NCBI GenBank assembly: GCA_963693285.1
Contig: OY848917.1
Location: 32,561,245-32,625,244, forward strand
Reading direction: 5' to 3'
DNA: 64,000 nt
From: Xestospongia muta
Taxonomy: Eukaryota; Porifera; Demospongiae; Haplosclerida; Petrosiidae
In this document: positions 27,201 to 39,200 of the stretch, piece by piece
How the letters are laid out: each line of letters begins with the position of its first letter
Position numbering within the stretch: position 1 is the stretch's first letter
The notes under the pieces: model-generated
What the model saw: the letters and a program-made list of their open reading frames with translations, nothing else
What the model was told of the DNA's origin: nothing
The model's database searches: none
Position numbers and translations under genes: made by a program

Positions 27201-30200
27201 GGAAGCTATTTCTTTAAGTAAATTAGTACATTGTAGCTTGTACATTGTACTAATATATACATTGTAGCTTGTACTAATATATGATATTAATATTATGTCT
27301 TTGTCAGTTTGGCCGGACTCCATTGTACATAGCAATCACCAATGGTCATGATAAAGTAGTACAGGTATTACTAGACCATGGTGTTCATGTGGATGTTGAA
27401 AATGAGGTCAGTGACATATCATGTATTCATGTTTAGTTATGTAACAAAACAGAAATTGATGAAGCTACTTTAGTCACACAGGAAATGTACATTTACATTT
27501 ACAAACTAGTTTCCTTTGACATAAATTACACAATATATAATACATTTTCTTCCTTTATTGTTAATGTATTTAGATGTAACATACACATTATTAGAATCAC
27601 TAGTTAATTTGATGTTCCTCAAATGATATTTATATCTGTATATATATAGAAAGGCAGGACCCCTCTCTCTATTGCATCATATAAAGGGTACATTGAAATT
27701 GTGCAACTATTACTAAAGGCTAATGCTTGTACTGATATAGCAAAGAATGTAAAATAGTTATTATATTTCCTTAATTAATGTCAGACCACTTTGTCCTGAC
27801 ATTAAAAGATGGAAGGTGTTGTTTAATGTAGTTATTAACCCTTGTCTTCCAAAAAATGCAATCTTTCATCGATGATTTTGATTTTTTATAATTTGCTATA
27901 GTTTTAATTTGTCCTTATTGTGTTAAGCTTTGAGATATGTCAAACTTAATTTAACTGTCTTGAAATAAGTAAACAAGATACAGTACATGTCAATATGAGA
28001 ACTGTTGTACTCTACTAGTACACAAATATGTATTGAGTTTGAATAAACCAAATGAAACAAACTGACCCCATGATATAGCCACTAGTCTAGTTTACTACTG
28101 GTCACACTATAGTTACTACCTGCCTGAACATAACATACTTAACAAAACACTACAATATTCCACTAGTTCAACTATACTTTAATAATAGTTACTGATCCTT
28201 TAAATCAGTCTGTATATACCATTTATCTCTGACATATTTGTCTATAACTTTAAAGATAATAGAATTTTGTGCATTTTCAAATGACATTTTGTCTCATTAC
28301 ATATACTTATGTGGGGTTCATCTAATTATTTGCTCAGTTTTGACACAATGTCTGTACTTGACTAGAAAGCTGAGATAATGTTTATTGTTATGAGACCATC
28401 CACACTTACAGTGAATTCCACCTCATATGTTCACTGTTTAGATAAACATTACTATCTACTTTGATCTGTATTAATTACTATATCAATAAGAAAGAAAAAC
28501 AGCTGGTATTGAATATGTCCACACAAATCCATACAAAATTCTCATGATTAGTAGCTAGGTCTTTCAATCTATATTGTTTATAACTGAGACTTTACAATAA
28601 TTTTATTTCTTTTTCCTGCTTACACAACAATAATAAAAAATATAAACTGGTCATCTACTTATGTAGGGACTTTTATATGATTTTGGAGTATGCATAATTA
28701 TTCATTACTATTTTTTCTCTTTCCTTTAACATTGTGATATGTACATCATTGACATTTTTCTGTCAAAGTGTTTTTGATTAGTTGTACATTTGTCAATGAT
28801 AATTAGTGAATATTCATTTATTATAAATGTTGGATACTGTGGACTGAATTGTTGCTTATTATCTCTGGGAATACAAAGAGATCAATCTAAGTATTAATTT
28901 CTGGTAGATTACAACGTAACAACAGTAGCATTTTGTCATACTATTAGTACATACCTACATTTTCATTACATCTATCATGTTGATAACATCAAGTAAAACT
29001 TTCCCTAACAGCTAGAGGATGAATGTTCTCTAGTATCACTTAGTAATGGTTTTTCAATATAGTTTGTGTTAGTGTGTGACAATAATATTTTACATTGTTT
29101 AGGATGACAAGTCTCTATTGTACATAGCATGTTACAATGGTCATGATAAAGTAGTACAAGTACTTCTAGACCATGGTGTTCATGTGGATGTTCCAGACAA
29201 AGTCAGTGACATATCATGTATTAATTTTAAGTTATGTGATACAACAGATGTTATTGGTGCTACTTTGATCAAATAGGAAATAAACAAAAGATGATCTCTA
29301 TGTAGTGTCATTACTCAGCAAGTATTATAATCATTGATCAATAGAGCTTTTAAATATCTTTTATAATTACTACAAAAAGTAAAATATATGAGCTAGAAGT
29401 CAATATGTCAATATTAAAGGATCTTTTATTTCAATGTACTTTTTGTTTTCTAAAGTGCACAGAAATTTATATTGAGAATTCAGCAATTTTGTCAGATTAC
29501 AAACTGTGATCTCTAAACAAACAGCAAATATTCAACTTTAGATAGAGCTTTATGAGATATAATTTATTGTTTGATTTGACAAGTATACTATATAACCATA
29601 TAATAATAATGCAATCATTAATCTCTGGTAAAATAGCTCCTACAACCTGGTAGAAACTTTAAATACTTACATTTTTTTTTAATTATCCAGTAAGCAGGAC
29701 AATATAGTATATGACAGGACAATAGTATGTGACATTTGTACAGTTTCACTTAATGTGTCTTAATTAACACAGTGTATTTTATATTTAGTATGGCAGAACA
29801 CCTCTACATAATGCCTACTTGAGAGGTAATGATGACATTGTCAAATTATTAATTGAATCAGGAGCTAGTAATTTGGAGGCAGTGAAAGTTGTAAGTGAAA
29901 TGTGATATTTAATTAGAAATAAAGGTCGAATGAAGTAACATTATTGCTAGAAGACAAAGCTAACAATATCTACATAAGTCAATCAGAGTAATATTAAATA
30001 CTAATAACACTATTGTTTAGGTATACATCATAACTCATTAATCAGTTACATATAATATGTGATGTAATATAATGATTAGTGAATTATATTGTATCAGTAC
30101 GTGTTATATTATGTGGCCATAAATCATGTACTGTGATCTCTTCTATAGGACACTCTTCTTCTCAAATCTGCAAAGGAAGGCAATATAAATTGTGTTAGAC

Positions 30201-33200
30201 AATCACTTACCAAACAAGCCAATATTAACATTGCTAATGAGGTATGTACTATTAGTGTATCTATAATTTCTGTAAACTTCAAAAAATTCAGCAATTTAGA
30301 TTGTTGTATTTTAATTTTAGTGTGGTTTCTAAAATTATCATAATTTTCTAATGCATTAACAAAATTAATGATCCACACCACCTCTGTACATAGACAGTGC
30401 TCAGTTAAAATGTTTCCCAGGACTATAGGCTGTTTGGAGAATTGACACTCTAGATCTGAGACACTACTCAGTAAACATGTTCTCGTATAATGTACTCATA
30501 GACTTAATTATTTTTTGAAATCAAAATAATTTGATTTGAATAGAGTGTTGTTATGAAATATTGTATTAAAATAAAGAAACATTTGATGTACTAATTGTTA
30601 AATGGTTTATATTTACAGCTGATAACTATATAAATATAACTTATACTTACAGTAATGCTATTGCTAACAGAATGTGTTACAAAGTACCTCATACTTCAAA
30701 TTGTCATAATGTACAGACTGAAATATACTTGTTGATGTAGTTGTCATTTTAATGCAAATTATTTGTTACGTGTGTAGTAATTCAATAGTTCAGGCTCAAC
30801 ATTAAGGGGTGCGGTTTAGTATTAACCACATTAATTTGATAGACATCACATATGATGATGTAACACTTATTCCATTATAAGTTGTAGTTGTGTCAGCAAT
30901 TATACTGAATGCCCTGATCATTTAACAATCCACACTTAGTTATCTTAGAAACTAGCTTGATAGTTTAGATTTCAATGAGTCATATTCCTATTTATCATTA
31001 TATGACATATAGATAATAAAATAATACACAAACTGGTGGTTAGATAAATTGACACAAAAATAGTTTTAAGTATATCAAGTAGTGATGCAATAGTTACCAT
31101 GGTTATCTGTATACCCAATTATATAATATACTATAACTACATTTATATTCCAATTATAAATATATTCATCTGCTCTATTTAAATATTTGAATTTACAAAT
31201 GTTGTCATTACAGAGAGTATATAGATATAAAGGATATTGATATTATTATAAATTTGTCAATTGATTTGTTGACAAGGTCATAATTAAAATGAACAGATTG
31301 GACTACAGTACTATAGATGCTAGTAATAGAGATAATAGAGATAATTACACTATGTTATCAGTTCAGTTATCATTTCTTGAACTATGACACAGTAGCCTTT
31401 CTACAATTTTTTATTAATATATACCTCAAATTATTAAGATATGATCATATCCATTCAATATTTAGTGGTTTACTTTTTGTAAATTATGTTCTGAGACTGT
31501 ATGTTACACATTCTTGTTAAGATTTGATGTAAACAAAAGGAGCATTGACAAAACTCTATTACATGTGCATCTCTTTATTCTCATTTTATTTTACATTATA
31601 TTAGGAAGGAGAGACAGCACTGATTGTAGCTGCTAGGTGTAACCATGCAGATGTTGCATCTTTTCTTATTGAGAATGGTTGTTCTGTTGACATTAAGGAT
31701 AAAGTAAGTTAATATAGTACTGTTTAGCAAAGAAACGTATTTTAACAAACATACGTTTAGTTTGACAAGCTAGTCGTTCCTCCTAATTGACAAACTGTTG
31801 AGAATAGCATTATCTAGATGTGAACTAGGCCTACTGCCCTATTGGTTGTGGAATTTAGGACAACAGTCTTGTCCCTGGACTACCACAGTTAACCTGGTAT
31901 GATTGCCTTGGTTCCTTGAGATAGGAAATGCTGCAATATTGACATTTATCCACACGTGTCTTGTTTCCTGTCTAGTCTAAAAATAGTAATTGTAGCTTTA
32001 GACCTCATATGATAATAAAGATATTTGTTTACCAAGATTTGAATTAAGCAATTTTATTTGACACCATGATTCCTGGCATGGTAGTCTGTGATTGAAACTA
32101 GTAAGACAATATCACAATGATTATAACTTGTTATTACAATTGACACATCAGTGGAATCATACATGACCTCTTTTCTTTACGTTTGTTATTCTTTAAATTA
32201 GATGCTAAATTCTTTATCTATACAAAAGCAAATAACAGCAGAATTTTTTTATTAATCTAGAATACTACAGGTAGAATGTGAGCAAACATTCGTGCTAGCA
32301 TTAAATTGTGAAGGTTTTGTTCAAGTTAATATTTCTATAAATCATTGTAACAATTGTAAAAACGATTAATAACCACTATGTCAACATTATGTGGTACACT
32401 CAAACATTTGGACATTATATTTTTAATAGCAATTCCATCTAGACTCTGTCCTCAGACTACCACAGCTGATAGCAAAAGTCATCAAAATCAACATTACTTA
32501 GTCAAATGTTAACAAAATATAAATGTTAACAATATGTACTTTGAATATGTATTTTGTAACAACTATATAGATGTTAGCTGTTATATTGTAAGAGAGTGGT
32601 AGTCTGGGGATGAGGCTAGTTTCTTGATGTCACAATGCCAGTATTAAGTTGTTGGGCAGATGAGTGTTTTGTTTTCAATTATATAACAACAAATCTGGTT
32701 AAATTTAACTTTCCTAATATATACTAAATTTTCAAATGTCTAATACTTGCCTTAGTTATCTCTACTCAACATTCTGGTTTGTTAACTTCTTTGTTCATTA
32801 TATTTTATTATGTTTGACATAGTGATTGACATTTCTAGCAACATTAGTGATTACCATAGTATTTTGTTAACACTAGATATCTAAACAAAAAGTCAGAAAT
32901 ATCACTGTAACTTTAGAATGAAATGTTATCATGGAAATCCTCACATATGTTTTACTTATTATTCTATCTTGTATTGACTAGTAGAGTAGTTTTGATGGAA
33001 CACTTTACATACTGTCTGTAATTTTTGTTTATAATTTGTTAATATTGCAATCTTTCTCTCTAGACTTAATTCTTGGAAATACAACTGTAAAATAGAAAAG
33101 ATTCTTTGTCATATGTTTGATGTTTCATTATTGTATAATGAATAATTTTAAATTTATAGCAATTTAAAGTGCTTTGCCAGAGTAACATACAAATAATCAA

Positions 33201-36200
33201 ACTAAATTCTTTAATCCTCACAATGTAGAGGTGGCAAGGGTTAATTATAATCTGTTGCTTATTCCATGTTTGTCTTTTTATTCTCAGAATGGTTACACTG
33301 TTTTACTTGTTTGCTAAACATAGTCTTTCACAGCAATACTATGGACAGTATCATCAAAGTAATTTAAGGACTGTTTTTACATTTATAATGTTGTCTTTAA
33401 AGTGTCATTGGAGATCTAGTAGGTAGAAAATAGTAAGGCAATAACCTAACTTTTCTTTATCTGTTTAATTGATAAAATGGGATATAGTACTGTGACATTA
33501 TGTGACAAAGTTGTTACTGATAATTTCTAATATAAGCAACTATCTTGGAATATTTCAAATATACATGCTCCTCTGGTCAATTTTCATTTTTACTTGCTCT
33601 AGCATATGCTCCCACCAGTACACTTGGCATTTGAATTATTTTTGCAAGTGTCATATTATTTAAAACTGAACTAGCCAAAATTTTAATGCATTTTCTTTGT
33701 AAAACATGATGGTACTGTCATTTAGTCTGTCTGTATCTAATATTTGTTTTGCTTAGCTTCTACCTGGTATCAGATGACATCTATACTCACACATATTATG
33801 ATGTATTTGTAGAGATAGTTATGCATCATGGAAATGTCTTTTTGCACATTTGAATGAGCTGTTCTTTTGGTTGATATGCCATGATTCTAGTTGACATCGT
33901 TTCTAGAGGATGGTCAAGGATTGACAATCTTGTTAAGATTTGGTCCTAACAAGCAAACAATGACAAATTTCTAAATACATAAATATATGTTCAGTGTACA
34001 TCTGTTTATTCTTTTTATATCATACATTTATTAGGATGGAAAGACTGCACTCTATGTGGCTGCTAACAATAACCATACTGATATTGCACTTCTTTTGATT
34101 GAAAAAGGCTGTTCTGTTGATATTAAGAATAATGTAAGTTAATATAGGGTTGTAGTACTGATTAACAAAACCACTTACATAGTAGTTCATATGTTTATAT
34201 ATTGATAGTTTATAGTCTAGCAAGCTATAATGTCCTCTTAGCTGACAGCCAAATCTCTCCACCTTATTAACAAATCTAAATACATGTACAGTGTAGATCT
34301 CTTTATATCATACATTTATTAGGATGGAAAGACTGCACTCCATGTGGCTGCTGAGAAAAACCACACTGATATTGCACTTCTCCTGATTGAGAGTGGCTGT
34401 TCTGTTAATATTAAGAATAATGTGAGTTAATATAGATTGCACACTTCCTAACAAAGCTACTTATGATATTAGTTCATATGTTTACATATCACAAGCTAGC
34501 ATCATAGCTAACAGTCAAATCTCTCCACCTCATTAAAAATTTCTAAAAACATGTACATAAATACATCTATACTTTACATGTACATGTTAGTTAATTTGTG
34601 TTGTCTGTATCACACTTAGTTATAAAACAGTTTAAAAATAAAGAGCTCAGACATTGAATACCTGCAATGAGCTATGACTACATGAAGCCACTTTGTCTTC
34701 ATTCTAATCATATAAGTAGTGCTGCTATAATAAAGGGATCCTCTGGCCCTTAAATTATTCTTCCTACTCCATTAATATGACTTTGAAGCTTTAAAACTAT
34801 TGTTAGATGTAATATAAATTACACATTATATCCTGTATTGATATCTATATTAAGTGCAAATAGCCTTGAACAGAAAAATAAAACAAACAGTAAAAATATA
34901 TCAATTGTTCTTGAAACTTCCACACTGTTACAACATATGTCATTCTTGAAACTGCATATTGAAATGAACAAAATGGATTATGTTATTATAAACACTGTTT
35001 AACTTCTTTAAAAGATGATCATTTTATTATTTGTACATATAATTAATGTAATATAAAAATGGCTTACTGGCTTATCATTTTCTACCTTTATCCAACTAGG
35101 CCATGCATTTTGAAGTCAATAGATGTAATTGTAATATAGTAGTTCGTTTGTTTACATATCTGTACTTAAACAAGCTAGCCTCTCCTCAGCTAAAGGGCAA
35201 ATGTTTTCACTTTATCAATAAACTGATGGGTATAGTAGGGTCTAAAAGCAAAGTAGGTCTATTGGCCTATTGAAATATGTGAAATGTAGAACAGTAGTTT
35301 TGTCTCCAGACTATCACAGTAAGTTAAAGTCTTGTATCTTGCCTCGATTATCTTAGGACGAGAAATATTGGAATTACACACAAGTCTTATTTCTTGTCAC
35401 GTCTAACAATAGTAACTAGTGCCAGATGTCATGTAATGATAATAACATTCATATGATGAAATTGTATTTAGTCATTGCCACAATACTGGTGTACATATCA
35501 TTTACTGTTCCAAGAAAATTAATCAAAGATATCATACTACATTTCGTTATGAGGCACAGTTGTTTGGGACAAGACTAACTAACCTCAGCCAATCATTTTG
35601 ACAACAGTAGGAGTGGCTAGCTTATTAAACATCTATCACTTTATATAATGATACATAATTGGTGATAAACTATTACATGTGGTCAAAATCTATATGTAGT
35701 TGTCTTCTTTCTATATATTTTTGATTATCTAAATATTGAGAGGAAAACATCAGAAAAAATCACATCTTTTAGTCTATATAGTTTATAGGATATAATTAAA
35801 CAACATATTGTATTTACATGTATACTATATTCTATGTATTAAATATTTACATCACATACATATTTATCTTATCAATATGTAAAATGATATACATTAATCT
35901 ACTAAAGTAGCTTTAAATGAGGTGAACCAAATAAATAGCAAATGATTGTCTTTGTATTCTTAGGATGATGACACTGCCTTACACTATGCAGCCTACAATA
36001 ACAATGTTGACATTATGAAGGCAATTATGAACCATACTGTTCAGATTGATGCTACCAATGATGTGAGTAGAAATTTAAAAATACAACTATGTTAAGAACC
36101 TTCCCTTATACAAGATAGACAGTGTGTGACATTGTCCTAACATGGTTTGTTATACATATACATATATACATATATGTTCACTTTCATCATTTTGTGGTAT

Positions 36201-39200
36201 TGTTGTAAATGTCTTTTTTAATAAAATAAAACTCACATGTATTAACTGCTGATGCACATGGCAACTAATGAATTTAAATAGCTATTGCTGTGAACATTTC
36301 ATATATAGTGTGACTGATCAAGGCTCAAAATTATATAAATGTTTCTGAAAGCAGAGAATCATCTTTGAGCTGAACCAAAATTTCCTCTATTGCCCAGTGT
36401 TCTAACATGTTAAATATGTATACTATTATTCTTCCATTATATGCTTCAGTATTTTTATTTAATCAGAACATCCTTGACCAGGTGTTTATTTAAAGTAGGT
36501 TTGTATTTATCTTCAAATTTCTCAACAGTTAACTAATACATCACTAACACTCACAACTGAATAGTAAAATATTATAACATGTTAGAAAATGCTAACATGT
36601 GATCCAAAGCACACTACTAACTGTATCCATAATAGGCATTTCTTCCTATTAGGTGTTTTTATACAACCATAATACTAATGCCTTGATATTTATCTAATGC
36701 AGACATTTATTCAAAGTAGGCAGATAGAAAAGTAGTAACTTAATTTATCTGTATATTTGTGGAATTTAATAAAATGGGATATAGTATTGTGCCACAAACC
36801 TGTTACTCTTTATTTTTAATATAAGCAGCTTTCCTATATAGGTACACATCTAGTCAATTTCCATTTTTATATGCTCTAAAAGCAGGCTTTCTTTGGCTCT
36901 GTAGCTTTTTGTTATAAATTAGAACTAAATAGACTGGAATATTAGTGCATGTTTGTATTATGAATATTGAATTTAGTTCATTCATAGTTTGTTTAAACTT
37001 ATAATAGAGAGTAATTGCTGTTTCAAAGTTTATAAAGATACATGGCTACTATAATGAAAAACATAGAGCTTAGGTTAAAGATAACAAAAAAACAGATTGG
37101 AATCAACAGTTCACACAACATACACAGTTGTATATGTTAGTTAATTTGTGTTGTCTGTATCACACTTTGTTATAAAACAGTTTAAAAATAAAGAGCTCAG
37201 ACATTGTTATAGCTAATACCACATGAAGCCACTTTGTCTTCATTCTAATCATATAATTAGTGTTGCTATAATAAAGGGATCCTCTGGCCCTTAAATTATT
37301 CTTCCTACTCCATTAATATAACTTTGTAGCTTTGAAATTATTGTTAGAAGTAATGTAAATTACAAATTATATCCTGTATTGATATCTATATTAAGTGTAA
37401 TTAGCCTTGAACAGTAGAAATTAAACAAACAGTAGACAAATATCAATTGTTCTTGAAACCTACACATTTTTACAACACATGGAAATGTCATTCTTGAGAT
37501 ATCATATTGAAATGAACAAAATGAATCATATTATCATAAAAAATGTGGTGTTTTAACTGCTTTAAAAGATGATTATTTTATTATTTGTACATATAATTAA
37601 TGTAATGCTATTCTTTCTCTCTTAGCTTGGAAACACACCACTTCATGATGCTTGTTCTGAAGGTTCAGTTGATGCTATCAAGTTTCTCATATCATCTGGA
37701 CGAGTGGATCCGATGTCCAGAAATAATGATGAAGAAGCACCTATGGAACTTGTTCCTCAAGATCACGAGAGTCGTTTTGAAATTTTAAAAATGTTTGAGC
37801 CATTTCAGCAAAGTCAAGCTGACTTCCCTGTGGAATCCTATGGTAAAGTCTTTATGTGTGGCAACACTACTTCAGGGAAAAGTTCTCTTACTGCTGTCAT
37901 CATGGAACGAGCTAAGAAACCAGCTGATCACAAGTTCGATACATCAGAATGTGTGACAGTAGAACCACTAACAGCTGGTATTAAACCACATACCTTTATA
38001 AGCCACGAAATTGGGAATGTTGTCCTCTACGACCTTGCTGGTCATAGGGAATATTACAGTAGTCATGCTGCTGTCCTAGAAAATCTCATGTTAAGCTCGC
38101 CTGCTGTTTTTTTGATCCTTTTCAAGCTTATTAATGCCATTGAGACAATGAGAAAAGAGTTATACTACTGGTTTAACTTCATTGAAAACATCAGCAAAGG
38201 AATGAAAAGTTTAAAGCGATCACAAATTGTTCTCATTGGAAGTCGACTTGATGAGCTGACTACTAGCTTGGATCCAATATCTGAAGTGGTGGATGAAGTT
38301 GTTGAGAAAGCAGCCTATTCACAAGAATTCTGTGGGTTTATACCAATGGAATGTCATCGTCCTGGAGGTAAAGGAGTCAAAGAGTTTATCGTTACATTGT
38401 CAAAGAGCTGTAAAGCTGTTCTCGATCGATCTGACAAAATCAGTTTTTATTGCCACGTCCAATACTCTTTTCTGCAGCTTCTTAAAAGAGTAGCTATTAG
38501 TTTGGAAGAGCTATGTGCTTTGTTAAGAGAACGTAATGATCCTTCTCTTCCATCTGAAATGTCAGTGTTACTTGAATTCCTGACCACTTTAAGTGATAAG
38601 GGTCTTATCTTATTCCTTAGAAATGAAAATGGTCAAAGTTGGATAGTTATAAACAGGGGTGCTCTACTATCAGAAATCAATGGTGTTCTCTTTGCCCCAG
38701 CAGCAATCAAACGTGTTTATCGAGATATGGCTAGTAATACTGGCATTGTACCTCTATCTGCTCTCAAAGAAGCATTTGCTCATCACAATATTGATATGTT
38801 AGTTGGATTTCTTCAAAGTCTTCAATTTTGCCACATGATTGAATCAAGTGCACTCAATGATCTTGAAACTAACATATCAACATCAGTACCTCTGCCGTTA
38901 GATGAGATCCTATTTTTTCCAGCACTCATTAGTGCTGAACCACCCACTGATATCAAAATAGAGAATGGATTAGGATGGTGTCTGTGGTGTCCTAATCCCA
39001 ATGAATTTCTGTCTACAAGATTTCTTCACATCCTCCTACTTTGCCTCGCCTATTTTTATTGCCTTCCTACTCGAATAACACCTGGTAAAGTTAACGTAAC
39101 TAATCCTGTTGTACAGAAGTTAGCTCGTCGTTGTATAGTATGGACTAATGGTATATATTGGAAGAACAAATTTAAGGTTGTAGTTGAAGTATCTGAACAC

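Noticed and set aside
8600..27400. CRISPR-like regular repeats
   Set aside because: Unit length (about 840 bp), eukaryotic splice borders and coding exons show a tandem gene-segment array, not a CRISPR array.
30124..30381. Minus-strand 85-residue frame over the DTLLL exon
   Set aside because: It overlaps the plus-strand exon 30149-30241 and shows no motif; the copy at 18.7 kb does not keep it.
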